From Candidatus Allocopromorpha excrementigallinarum (GTDB lineage: Bacteria > Bacillota > Clostridia > Peptostreptococcales > Anaerovoracaceae), in contig DVMP01000136.1 of the NCBI GenBank assembly GCA_018714925.1, forward strand, positions 1 to 45,184: a stretch of DNA of 45,184 bases. Reading direction: 5' to 3'. Under the pieces are notes generated by a model. The model saw only the letters and a list, made by a program, of their open reading frames with translations, did not search any database and was not told where the DNA came from. Each line of letters opens with the position of its first letter. The stretch's first letter is position 1. Both the position numbers and the translations under genes were made by a program. Of the stretch, positions 24,994 to 33,201 are shown one piece after another.

Positions 24994-26417
24994 TGAATAA
25001 AGACAAAAGAGCAAGACATGAATCTGAAAAGAGGACACTGATAGTCGCCGTCATGATATCGGGAGTCTTTCTGGCAGTCCTCAACCAGACTGTCCTCTCC
25101 CCCGCTCTCCCCAGCATCATGGAGGACCTGCATATAACGGCGGCCGAAGGACAGTGGCTGACGACGGCCTTCCTGCTGGTCAACGGCATAATGATACCCA
25201 TAACCGCTTACTTCATCGACCGCTTCACCACCAGGCAGCTGTTTCTCAGCTCGATGCTGATGTTCGCCGTGGGAACGGCCGTAGCCGGTTTTGCCGGCAG
25301 CTTCGCCGTTCTCCTGCTGGCCAGGATACTCCAGGCCATGGCCGCCGGCGTTCTGATGCCTATGATACAGACCGTCATACTGCTGCTCTTTCCCCGTGAA
25401 AAGCGCGGCGCGGCCATGGGAGCCATCGGCATAGTAATGGCCTTCGCGCCGGCCATCGGCCCCACTCTTTCGGGATGGATAGTCGATGTCTGGGGCTGGA
25501 ACAGCATATTTCTCCTCATTGTGCCGCTGGCCGTCATCATCATAGTAATATCCTTCCTGCTGCTGAAGAACGTGGGAGAGATATCTCGCACCAGGCTGGA
25601 CGTCCTGTCGGTGATCTTCTCCACCATCGGTTTCGGAGGGCTCCTCTACGGATTCAGCGTTGCCGGAAGCTACGGATGGCTCCACCCTGTAACCATAGTG
25701 TCGCTGGTCGTAGGCGCAGTCTTCCTGGCAGTCTTCATAAGGCGTCAGCGCATCCTGTCGGCGCCGCTGCTGGAGCTGAGCATTCTCACCATAAGAGAAT
25801 TCAGATATTCCACCATAATCGGTATGATAGTCAACGCGGCGCTGATAGCCGGCACCATCATCACTCCCATATATCTGCAGAACATCCTTCATTTCACAGC
25901 CATGGAGTCTGGTCTGGTCATGCTCCCCGGCTCCCTGCTGATGGGCATTATGAGCCCTGTGACCGGATGGCTCTTCGACAGATTCGGCCCGAGAGGTGTT
26001 TCCGTCACCGGCCTCGCCCTCGTCACAGTCTTCACCGGCCTCTTCGTTTTCATAGATGAGGACTGGACCTTCATGACCGTCTGCCTCATATACACCGTGC
26101 GGCTCTTCGGTCTGGCCATGGTCAACATGCCTATCAACACGTGGGGTCTAAATTCACTGGAAAACAGGATGATAGCCCACGGAAGCGCCATCAACAACAC
26201 CGCCAGACAGGTGGCCGGTTCCATCGGCACCGCCATCCTCATCACAATTATGACCATCGTCAGCACAGCCACCGTCAGCGCCGGTTCTGTCCAATCCATC
26301 CTCAACGGTATGCAGGCGGCCTACGGCGCTGCCGCGGGGCTGAGCGCCGTAGCCCTCATTATGACCATTGCCTTTGTAAAGCGCACTGCCCGTGACGACG
26401 ATATTTTCTGTGACTGA
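24990..26417 (+). CDS. DHA2-family MFS multidrug efflux transporter
   Basis: Membrane transporter of 475 residues with about 14 hydrophobic helices, as in the EmrB/QacA (DHA2) group of drug:proton antiporters. The motifs VLNQTVLSPALPSIMEDL (helix 1), QWLTTAFLLVNGIMIPITAYFIDRFTTRQLF (motif A region) and RILQAMAAGVLMPMIQTVILLLFPREKRGAAMG (motif B to C region) are present. It is translationally coupled to tetR through an ATGA overlap. No partner membrane-fusion protein is present, as expected for a Gram-positive. Composition suggests horizontal acquisition of this operon. Confidence 0.93.
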   Translation: MMNKDKRARHESEKRTLIVAVMISGVFLAVLNQTVLSPALPSIMEDLHITAAEGQWLTTAFLLVNGIMIPITAYFIDRFTTRQLFLSSMLMFAVGTAVAGFAGSFAVLLLARILQAMAAGVLMPMIQTVILLLFPREKRGAAMGAIGIVMAFAPAIGPTLSGWIVDVWGWNSIFLLIVPLAVIIIVISFLLLKNVGEISRTRLDVLSVIFSTIGFGGLLYGFSVAGSYGWLHPVTIVSLVVGAVFLAVFIRRQRILSAPLLELSILTIREFRYSTIIGMIVNAALIAGTIITPIYLQNILHFTAMESGLVMLPGSLLMGIMSPVTGWLFDRFGPRGVSVTGLALVTVFTGLFVFIDEDWTFMTVCLIYTVRLFGLAMVNMPINTWGLNSLENRMIAHGSAINNTARQVAGSIGTAILITIMTIVSTATVSAGSVQSILNGMQAAYGAAAGLSAVALIMTIAFVKRTARDDDIFCD

Positions 26418-26436
26418 CATTAGGCTCCACAGCAGC

Positions 26437-26464
26437 TTGACACAGCAGTCCAACATGGTATAAT
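26437..26464 (+). promoter_or_regulatory. Consensus promoter for the cytidylate-kinase-like gene
   Basis: TTGACA (26437-26442), 16 bases, TATAAT (26459-26464). Both boxes are perfect, so the gene does not depend on the efflux operon. GGAGGGAAAG precedes the start codon. Confidence 0.88.
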
Positions 26465-26506
26465 AGGTGCATTTAACAGGGGTATATTTAACAGGAGGGA
26501 AAGAAA

Positions 26507-27145
26507 ATGAACAGTCAACACCACGTGATAACCATCGGCCGGCAGCTGGGAAGCGGAGGCTCTGCCATGGGCAAGGCCATAGCCGAGCATTTCGGGTTCG
26601 AATACATTGACAAGGAGATACTGACAAAAGCCGCCGCCATCCTGGACGCCGACGAAGAAAATCTGGAGCTGCTGGACGAGAACGTTTCCGTCCTCACAGC
26701 CATGGCCCGCTCCGCCGCCTTAGAGATGCCGTACATGGCCAGGGAGTGGTACATACCCACCAGCGATCAGCTGTTTAAGACTCAGACGGACATTATGCGC
26801 GAATCCGTGGAAAAGGGGCCGTGCGTCATTATCGGCCGCTGTGCCTCCCATCTGTTCAGGAACTATGAAAAGCATACCAGCATATTCTTTCAGGCGGACA
26901 TGGACAGCCGCATAAAGCGCCTGGAAAAGACGCTGGACAAGAAGCTGACGGAAAAGAAGGCAATTCACGACATCGAAAAGCAGGACAGGGCGAGAGCTCA
27001 GTACTACAACACCTTCACCGGCAAAAAGTGGCTGGATCTGAGGCAGTACGATTTCGTTCTGGACACGTCGCCGTTTTCCGACGACGAAATCAGGGACATA
27101 CTGTTTCACTACATCACCGTCAGATTCCCTGAACTGAAGAAATAG
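26507..27145 (+). CDS. Cytidylate-kinase-like family protein
   Basis: P-loop kinase of 212 residues in the cytidylate-kinase-like family found widely in Firmicutes. The P-loop is ITIGRQLGSGGSAMGKAIAEHFG, which differs from canonical Cmk in lacking the usual GxxxxGKS/T spacing but is normal for this family. Other marks are YIDKEIL and the mid-protein CVIIGRCASHLF. The real substrate is not established. It has its own consensus promoter and a terminator, and shares the C-rich codon style of the preceding tetR-efflux pair. Confidence 0.85.
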   Translation: MNSQHHVITIGRQLGSGGSAMGKAIAEHFGFEYIDKEILTKAAAILDADEENLELLDENVSVLTAMARSAALEMPYMAREWYIPTSDQLFKTQTDIMRESVEKGPCVIIGRCASHLFRNYEKHTSIFFQADMDSRIKRLEKTLDKKLTEKKAIHDIEKQDRARAQYYNTFTGKKWLDLRQYDFVLDTSPFSDDEIRDILFHYITVRFPELKK

Positions 27146-27177
27146 CAGACGCTTCCAACATTGCGTTATGTTAAAAC

Positions 27178-27210
27178 AAATACCCGCAGTTCTTTCTGAT
27201 GCGGGTATTT
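27178..27210 (+). terminator. Terminator after the cytidylate-kinase-like gene
   Basis: AAATACCCGCA (27178-27188) pairs perfectly over 11 bases with TGCGGGTATTT (27200-27210). The following T run is short, but the stem is strong and A-rich on its left side, so it may work in both directions. Confidence 0.65.
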
Positions 27211-27284
27211 CAAGCTGCGGGCAAGAATGTCTGTCATTACTTTTTACGGACAGCCTCAGCCATTTTCTTTGCAGATCAGTCCGG

Positions 27285-27937
<653 letters not shown>

Positions 27938-27949
27938 ACCCTTCTTCCA

Positions 27950-27973
27950 TTTGTAAAGGTCTACTTTTGCAAA
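27950..27973 (+). other. Left recombination site of the invertible promoter
   Basis: Arms TTTGTAAAGGT (27950-27960) and ACTTTTGCAAA (27963-27973) flank the central dinucleotide CT (27961-27962). Its reverse complement matches the right site at 22 of 24 positions, with the same central AG. A central non-palindromic dinucleotide between symmetric arms is the hallmark of serine recombinase crossover sites. Confidence 0.8.
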
Positions 27974-28098
27974 TCCAGCTGCAAATCCGATATGCACCGG
28001 CTTGTGCACATCAAGTATATCCGAAAACGGGCTGTTTTTCAATACTTTTTTCTTTTTCACCCCCCCCCAGACTCCCTTTTTCTTCCCTTTGCAAAGGT
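27963..28098. other. Invertible DNA segment carrying a promoter
   Basis: About 136 bases between the two opposed sites. It holds the direct repeat GCAAATCC (two copies near 27969-27988), an AT-rich tract, nine C (28060-28068) and a minus-strand promoter. It contains no reading frame. In this assembly the promoter points to the recombinase; inverted, it would read into the surface protein gene with a leader of roughly 100 bases. Confidence 0.7.
28014..28042 (-). promoter_or_regulatory. Promoter inside the invertible segment (OFF orientation)
   Basis: On the minus strand TTGAAA (28037-28042), exactly 17 bases, TATACT (28014-28019). An A-rich stretch upstream of the -35 box could act as an UP element. 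The direction is away from the surface protein gene. No comparable plus-strand promoter is visible between 27938 and 28151. Confidence 0.8.
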
Positions 28099-28111
28099 AG
28101 ACCTTTGCAAA
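28088..28111 (+). other. Right recombination site of the invertible promoter
   Basis: Perfectly symmetric 11-base arms TTTGCAAAGGT (28088-28098) and ACCTTTGCAAA (28101-28111) around the central AG (28099-28100). Its centre is 138 bases from that of the left site and its polarity is opposite. It lies 40 bases before the start codon of the surface protein. Confidence 0.82.
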
Positions 28112-28151
28112 GTCAACGCTTAAAAAAGTAGATATTACAGGAGGAAGCAAG

Positions 28152-29900
28152 ATGAGAAGGAAGAAAAAATTATGGGCATTGCTGTTATGCATGATGCTCT
28201 GCATAGGACTCATGCCGGCAATGGCCTTCGCGGCGGATGACCCGGTGATTACAAATGTCACTGCGACACGTGACAGCGAGACGACGGCGACCATCACCTT
28301 TGACAGCAGCCAGGATGGGAGTGTTGCCATAGCTTTTAAGAATAGCGACGGGACATTTGAGCTTTATATAGGTGATAAAGATGGCGTAACTGCTGGAAAA
28401 AATGTTATAAAATATGAATTTTTAGAGGGTTCGGACGCAAAGGAAATCGCCGTGTATTTTGGGACGAACGAAAGCGATTTTGATGCGCTTTATTCAAGTC
28501 AAAATCCGCTTGACATGCCTGGAGCTGTAAAGGGAACGGTCCCTCCCGTTCATACCTGTGCGGCATCGGGAGAGTGGAAGTATGATGGAGACAACCATTG
28601 GAAGCTCTGCGGCATCTGCGGAAACAGGGTAGATGAGGCCGCTCACTCCGGCGGTACGGCCACCTGCACAGAGCAGGCGATCTGCGAAACCTGTCAGCAG
28701 CCATACGGCTCTGTAGATCCTGATAATCATACCGGCAAAATCGTATGGACGCAGACAGAGACCGGTCATTCCAGCGCATACGATTGCTGCGGCGCAGAAG
28801 TAATTGCCGAAGAAAACCATGAGTGGACAGACGGTGTATGCAGCGAATGCAGTTATGAATGCCGGCATACCGGCGGTACGGCCACCTGCACAGAGCAGGC
28901 GACATGCACCAACTGCGGCAGCGCATACGGCGCCCTTGGTCAACATGCTCTGACGGAACATACCTACAAGGCGCCGACCTGTACGGAAACCGGAAATGAG
29001 CAATATTGGGAATGCTCCGTGTGCGATAGGCTGTTTTCCGATGAACAGGGTAGCGATACGACAACGGTAGAAGAGGTTACGATCGCGCAAACAGGTCACG
29101 ACTGGAGCGCGCCGGTCTGGAACTGGTCTGAGGATGGAAAAACCGCTTCGGCGGCATTTACCTGTGAAAATGACGGTGCGCACACCCAAAGCGTGGACGC
29201 CGACATCACCGGCGAAGAGAAGGACTCTGCCTCCTGCACCGAGGCCGGAACAACTGCCTATACGGCGAGAGTGACCTTCGGCGGTACGGAGTACAGCTCT
29301 CAAAAGGATGTAAAGGATATCAGTCCGTTGGGACATTCCATGCAAAAAACCGACAGAGCGGACGCCACCTGTACAGCACCGGGCAAGGAGGCGTACTATA
29401 CCTGTGAAGTCTGCGGAAAACACTTCGAGGACGAAGAGGGAAGCAGAGAGATTGCGAACCTTGATGAGTACGGAATTATTCCGACAACCGATCATGAAGC
29501 GGGTGCGGAATGGAAATCCGATGAAACCGGACACTGGAAGGAATGTTTAAATTGCGGGGATAAAATGAACGAAGTCGCCCATACCTATGAGTGGGTAACA
29601 GATAAGGAGCCTACAGCCACAGAGGAAGGCTCACGGCACGAGGAATGTACGGTATGCGGCTATGTAGGAGAGACGGAAACGATAGCGGCAACGGGAACGA
29701 CGGAAACACCATCCGACCCGGGCCAAACTGAAGAAACTCCGTCTGCGGCAGATGATACCGAAGGCAGCGCAACAGATAATAAGACCGGCCCGGAAACAGG
29801 CGATAGCAGCAATCCTGCCCTTTGGATTACACTGCTCCTGTTATCCTTAGGCGGTCTGACAGGCGTTATCATATATTCCGGAAAGCGCAAAGCCGCTTAA
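28152..29900 (+). CDS. Cysteine-rich cell-wall-anchored surface protein
   Basis: Secreted protein of 582 residues. Signal peptide: MRRKKKLWALLLCMMLCIGLMPAMAFAAD. An N-terminal beta-rich domain (~30-130) is followed by repeated CxxC modules such as HTGGTATCTEQATCTNCGSAYG (two close copies), WKLCGICG, WECSVCDRLF, YTCEVCGKHFED and HEECTVCGYVG. These resemble zinc-ribbon-like surface repeats seen in gut Firmicutes. The C-terminus is sortase-like: GPETGDSS, a hydrophobic helix, then GKRKAA. AGGAGGAAG precedes the ATG. Its only convincing promoter is inside the invertible segment upstream, so expression is probably phase-variable. The ligand is unknown. Confidence 0.88.
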   Translation: MRRKKKLWALLLCMMLCIGLMPAMAFAADDPVITNVTATRDSETTATITFDSSQDGSVAIAFKNSDGTFELYIGDKDGVTAGKNVIKYEFLEGSDAKEIAVYFGTNESDFDALYSSQNPLDMPGAVKGTVPPVHTCAASGEWKYDGDNHWKLCGICGNRVDEAAHSGGTATCTEQAICETCQQPYGSVDPDNHTGKIVWTQTETGHSSAYDCCGAEVIAEENHEWTDGVCSECSYECRHTGGTATCTEQATCTNCGSAYGALGQHALTEHTYKAPTCTETGNEQYWECSVCDRLFSDEQGSDTTTVEEVTIAQTGHDWSAPVWNWSEDGKTASAAFTCENDGAHTQSVDADITGEEKDSASCTEAGTTAYTARVTFGGTEYSSQKDVKDISPLGHSMQKTDRADATCTAPGKEAYYTCEVCGKHFEDEEGSREIANLDEYGIIPTTDHEAGAEWKSDETGHWKECLNCGDKMNEVAHTYEWVTDKEPTATEEGSRHEECTVCGYVGETETIAATGTTETPSDPGQTEETPSAADDTEGSATDNKTGPETGDSSNPALWITLLLLSLGGLTGVIIYSGKRKAA

Positions 29901-29918
29901 AGTATATCCGGCTCTTTC

Positions 29919-29944
29919 ACCGGCCCCAATGGGGCCGGTTTTTC
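29919..29944. terminator. Terminator between surface protein and glucosaminidase genes
   Basis: ACCGGCCCC (29919-29927) and GGGGCCGGT (29931-29939) form a perfect 9-bp stem with a 3-base loop, followed by TTTT on the plus strand. It lies between converging genes. Confidence 0.9.
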
Positions 29945-29969
29945 TGTTCCGGAAACAGCCCGCGATTTG

Positions 29970-30659
29970 CTATTTAAGCTTTTCCAGAGCAGCGTTGTGA
30001 TTTTCACTTATAACGGAGTAGTAATGGGTCATCCTGCTGGCGACCTTATCGTCCCAGGTGGAGCTTGAGGCGTATCTCTTGTTTACATCGGAAATGGTCT
30101 TCCCTGAATAGAGGCTTCCTCCCGGGCTGAGATAATTTTGAGCCAGAGCCCTTGACACCACGTCTATACCCTCGGCCTTTGAGGAAAACCCTGTGTTTCC
30201 GTAGCCGAACATGTTGTTGGGCCTGAAGCATATGGTTCCGTTGGCGCTTTCAAGAGAGGCTATGGCCATGACGAAAAGGCAGTTTACCCCGTAATCCTCT
30301 TCAGCCTTTAAAAATGCGCTCTCCAGACCCACAAGCGCCCCCTGGGTAACCAGCTTGAGATCAGCCTCCGTTACTCCGCTGGGCCTGCTTACGTCGAGAT
30401 TTCTTATCTGGGAGCTGGTATAGGCGGGGATGGACTCTCCCTCTATGACGGCGTTTACAGTGGAAACCCTGAGAGAATCGGCCAGATCCACCTCTTTTCC
30501 GAAAACGGACTTTTCCTTCGCCAGGCTCCTGCCGGCGGCAGCTGATCTTGAGTTTATTTCCCCGGTGCCGGCTCCTATGCCCACCACAAAGAGAACGGCG
30601 CATACGACCAGTACCGAGACCGCCAGGAGCGCCGGCTTAAGCTTGCTGTATTTATCCAT
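29970..30659 (-). CDS. Membrane-anchored glucosaminidase-domain protein
   Basis: Probable peptidoglycan hydrolase of 229 residues. One N-terminal membrane helix (about 9-33, LLAVSVLVVCAVLFVVGIGAG) anchors it outside the cell. The C-terminal half (about 110-229) matches the mannosyl-glycoprotein endo-beta-N-acetylglucosaminidase/LytG family: LFVMAIASLESANGT with the candidate catalytic Glu, RPNNMFGYGNTG, and a late DDKVASRMTHYY. The start at 30659 has GAGGTG 3 bases before it; the frame open to 30677 has no such site. Likely role: cell-wall turnover or daughter-cell separation. Confidence 0.85.
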   Translation of the reverse strand: MDKYSKLKPALLAVSVLVVCAVLFVVGIGAGTGEINSRSAAAGRSLAKEKSVFGKEVDLADSLRVSTVNAVIEGESIPAYTSSQIRNLDVSRPSGVTEADLKLVTQGALVGLESAFLKAEEDYGVNCLFVMAIASLESANGTICFRPNNMFGYGNTGFSSKAEGIDVVSRALAQNYLSPGGSLYSGKTISDVNKRYASSSTWDDKVASRMTHYYSVISENHNAALEKLK

Positions 30660-30760
30660 AAACACCTCTGTAATCACTTGAAAAATACTTTGTTATTATA
30701 TATAGTAATTATATATAAAAAAGAGAAAAAATCAAACAGGCTTTGTGAAAGGCGTATAAA

Positions 30761-31354
30761 GTGAGGATACATAAATTCGTAAAAATGATAATATCTGTCA
30801 TAATCCCTCTGCTGATGCAGATAGGCGTAGTAAATTCGGTAGCCGCCACACCTCATGAGTCGGTAACGGAATTTATGGACGGCCTCAGGGCAGGGGATGA
30901 GACTGTAATGGAAAAGTATCTTGACAATCCTTATATAAATCTTCTCATGAACGTGTCCGGCGACCGGGAGGTTACGGACAGAATGTACGCCGCTCTTTTT
31001 GAAAATTTTTCCTATGAAATAGTGGAAATCCTGGAGAAAAACCAGGTCGCCGTAGCCGAGGTGGAGGTTTCCGGCAGTGATTTCAGCGGCGTTATGGAGG
31101 CTTATTCGGCAGCGTCATATGAGTATGTTACAGATAATTTATACAGCGATTCCATTGAAGACAAGGAGGCTCTCAGCGCCAGGTGCCTTGAGATATACGT
31201 AGAGCAGATAGAAGCCGCCGCCTCCTCGGGAGCCGGATTTGAGGCTGTAGTGTACGTCCCCATGACCGACGACGGCCTCTTTGGCTGGAACATACTTGCA
31301 ACAGACGAGATGATGAGTCTCATTCTGGGAAATCTGGAGGTTCCGGAGCTGTAG
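30761..31354 (+). CDS. Secreted or membrane-anchored hypothetical protein
   Basis: The 197 residues begin with a signal-like segment MRIHKFVKMIISVIIPLLMQIGVVNSVAA, probably cleaved after VAA or kept as an anchor. The mature part (HESVTEFMDGLRAGDETVMEKYLDNPYINLL...) resembles the DUF5105/NTF2-like folds of small clostridial exported proteins, in which a helical pair precedes a curved sheet; I give this only as a guess. GTG at 30761 is used because GAAAGGCG lies about 8 bases upstream; the next Met is at residue 9. It is divergent from the glucosaminidase gene across an AT-rich 100-base gap. Confidence 0.7.
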   Translation: MRIHKFVKMIISVIIPLLMQIGVVNSVAATPHESVTEFMDGLRAGDETVMEKYLDNPYINLLMNVSGDREVTDRMYAALFENFSYEIVEILEKNQVAVAEVEVSGSDFSGVMEAYSAASYEYVTDNLYSDSIEDKEALSARCLEIYVEQIEAAASSGAGFEAVVYVPMTDDGLFGWNILATDEMMSLILGNLEVPEL

Positions 31355-31397
31355 GGGCAGAGGGAAAAGGAAATTTTGAGAAGAAGAGGGCTTTAAA

Positions 31398-32777
31398 GTG
31401 AAAAAACTGTCTTTTAGGGAAAATCTCGGATTCGGGTCAGGTTCTCTCGGTGATTCTGTAGGCTACAATTTCATCGGGACTTTTTTGATGTTCTTTCTTA
31501 CCACCGTAGCGGGAGTGGAGCCGGTGGCGGCGGGAACTCTTTCGGCCATAGGGGCTGTGTGGAACGCTCTGTGCAATCCTGTAATAGGATATATATCCGA
31601 CAGAGTCAGGACAAGATTCGGGCGGAGAAGGCCCATGATATTTTTATTTTCTATACCCCTGGCCATATCCATGCTCCTGCTGTTTACGGCAGTTGAAATC
31701 CCTTACGGTCTGAGGCCTGTCTACTACGGCGGGATGCTCATGATTTTCTGGACCTGCTACACGGGATTTTTCGTACCCTATTCGGCTCTGGGAGTGGAGT
31801 ACACCTCCGACTACAACGAAAGAACCGTGCTCAGATCCTTCGCCTCCTTTTTTAACATGATAGGCTCCATGATAACCATGGCGGTGCCTACTGCCTTTGT
31901 GGAGCTGCTCACCGGACGGGGCATGTCTGTGGAAAACGCCTGGTCTGCGGCGGGAGGTCTTCTGGGAGGAGTCACCATGATCTCCATAATGATAACAGCC
32001 CTGGTGTCCGCCTCCAAGGATCCGGCCTGTAAGCCTACGGAGGAGGAAAAGAGAGCCGCCGCGAGGGAAAAATTCGACATACTGGGAATATTCAGAGAGT
32101 ACGTTTCAATAACAAGGCTTAAGCCCATGAAGTATCTTATAATCGCCAGCCTGTGCGCTCTGGTGGGATATACCATGATAATGTCCGACATAGTGTATTT
32201 TCTCACCTACAATCAGGGGCTCAGCTCATCTGAGGCCTCCCTGTGCCTTATGGCCAGATCGGGCTTCTGCATAATCCTTCTGCCTATAGTCAACAAGGCT
32301 GTAATGGTAACGGACAAGAGGGAAACTCTCATAGGAGCTTACATACTGGGCTCCGCGGGAATGATACTGGTAAAGCTGGCGGGAATCGAATCCATGGGAG
32401 GGATTCTCGTCTACATAGCGCTGACCGCCGTATGCGGATCGGTTTACTGGCAGATAATGCCCTCCGTATTTTACGATGTATGCGAATACGACAGAGCCGA
32501 GACAGGTCTGGACCGTCAGGGAGCCATAGTTTCCTTCCAGGGACTGGTGGAGGCTATAGCTGCGGGAGGCGGAAGCCAGCTTTTGGGAATAATACTGCAG
32601 ATGGCCGGATTTGACGGAGAAGCCTCCTCTCAGAGCTCCGGAGCCCTGAACTGGATAGAAAACTCCACCACCTGGATACCTGTTATCTTTTTTCTCATAT
32701 CCTCGGCGGCCCTTTTGAAATATCCCATAACGAGAAAAAAATATCAGGAGCTTCTGGAAAGACGGGAGGACAGCTGA
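31398..32777 (+). CDS. GPH-family (MelB-like) sugar:cation symporter
   Basis: Membrane transporter of 459 residues with about 12 helices, of the glycoside-pentoside-hexuronide:cation symporter family. The N-terminus LSFRENLGFGSGSLGDSVGYNFIGTFLMFFLTT and the loop PVIGYISDRVRTRFGRRRPMIF (the family DRxxxxxGrrRP motif) are diagnostic. The next block FWTCYTGFFVPYSALGVEYTSDYNERT also fits. Substrate unknown: sugar, glucuronide or related glycoside. It starts with GTG. It follows the secreted protein after 43 bases and may share its transcript. Confidence 0.9.
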   Translation: MKKLSFRENLGFGSGSLGDSVGYNFIGTFLMFFLTTVAGVEPVAAGTLSAIGAVWNALCNPVIGYISDRVRTRFGRRRPMIFLFSIPLAISMLLLFTAVEIPYGLRPVYYGGMLMIFWTCYTGFFVPYSALGVEYTSDYNERTVLRSFASFFNMIGSMITMAVPTAFVELLTGRGMSVENAWSAAGGLLGGVTMISIMITALVSASKDPACKPTEEEKRAAAREKFDILGIFREYVSITRLKPMKYLIIASLCALVGYTMIMSDIVYFLTYNQGLSSSEASLCLMARSGFCIILLPIVNKAVMVTDKRETLIGAYILGSAGMILVKLAGIESMGGILVYIALTAVCGSVYWQIMPSVFYDVCEYDRAETGLDRQGAIVSFQGLVEAIAAGGGSQLLGIILQMAGFDGEASSQSSGALNWIENSTTWIPVIFFLISSAALLKYPITRKKYQELLERREDS

Positions 32778-32794
32778 CTTTTTCACAAAAACTC

Positions 32795-32822
32795 TTGAAA
32801 TAAACAGCAGATAGTGTATAAT
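32795..32822 (+). promoter_or_regulatory. Promoter of rpsF-ssb-rpsR
   Basis: TTGAAA (32795-32800), 16 bases, perfect TATAAT (32817-32822). It gives a leader of about 70 bases. Confidence 0.88.
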
Positions 32823-32828
32823 AGACAG

Positions 32829-32899
32829 ACGTGTTGAAAAACAACATATCCTTGTGATAAGTTCGCTTATCACCATTAAGTCCACAGGGAGGTGAAAAA
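32829..32899 (+). promoter_or_regulatory. Structured rpsF leader, candidate S6:S18 autoregulatory element
   Basis: Two hairpins: TGTTG/CAACA (near 32832-32846), then GTGATAAG-TTCG-CTTATCAC, an 8-bp stem closed by a TTCG loop (about 32853-32872). CCTTGTG just before the second stem can alternatively pair with CACAGGG next to the ribosome binding site. Bacterial rpsF leaders commonly bind the S6:S18 complex for feedback; the fit to the known consensus is unverified. Confidence 0.45.
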
Positions 32900-33187
32900 A
32901 TGAAAAATTATGAGGTGATGTTCATTCTCGATCCTGCGCTGGAAGACTCCGCCAAGGAGGCCTCGGTAGAAACCGTAAAGGAAATCATAGGCAGCGAAGG
33001 CGAAGTCGTTAACGTAGACGTATGGGGAATGAGAAAGCTCGCGTATCCCATAATGAAAAAAACAGAGGGATACTACGTTGTCATAGACTTCAAGGCCGGA
33101 AGCGATATGCCTAAGGAGCTGGACAGAAGGCTCAAAATATCCGACAACGTAATGAGACATCTTATTGTAAATAAAGATGAAAAATAG
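32900..33187 (+). CDS. rpsF: 30S ribosomal protein S6
   Basis: S6 of the small ribosomal subunit, 95 residues, complete. It begins MKNYEVMFILDPALEDSAKE, and the central WGMRKLAYPIMKKTEGYYVVIDF is diagnostic. It forms a complex with S18, encoded two genes later. First gene of the classical rpsF-ssb-rpsR operon, with GGGAGGTG before the start. Confidence 0.99.
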   Translation: MKNYEVMFILDPALEDSAKEASVETVKEIIGSEGEVVNVDVWGMRKLAYPIMKKTEGYYVVIDFKAGSDMPKELDRRLKISDNVMRHLIVNKDEK

Positions 33188-33201
33188 AAAAGGGGTGCCC
33201 A

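Noticed and set aside
24906..25892. 328-codon minus-strand open frame opposite the efflux transporter
   Set aside because: Rich in Gly, Asp, His and Tyr without any motif; the plus-strand frame has clear MFS helices.
26585..26600. GGTTCGAAT resembling a tRNA T-arm
   Set aside because: It lies inside the conserved coding sequence of the cytidylate-kinase-like gene, and no acceptor or anticodon stem can be built around it.
26507..27145. Annotation as true cytidylate kinase (cmk)
   Set aside because: The P-loop spacing and remaining motifs fit the cytidylate-kinase-like family, not canonical Cmk, so no gene symbol was given.
27941..28111. Reading the two recombination sites as direct repeats (deletion) instead of inverted
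   Set aside because: Both sites share the left flank TTCTTCC on the plus strand and align 20 of 24 directly, but the central dinucleotides then disagree (CT against AG). In inverted alignment centres agree and 22 of 24 match, so inversion is favoured.
28494..29534. 346-codon minus-strand open frame opposite the Cys-rich surface protein
   Set aside because: No recognisable domain, and composition is typical of an antisense shadow. The plus strand has a signal peptide, repeats and anchor.
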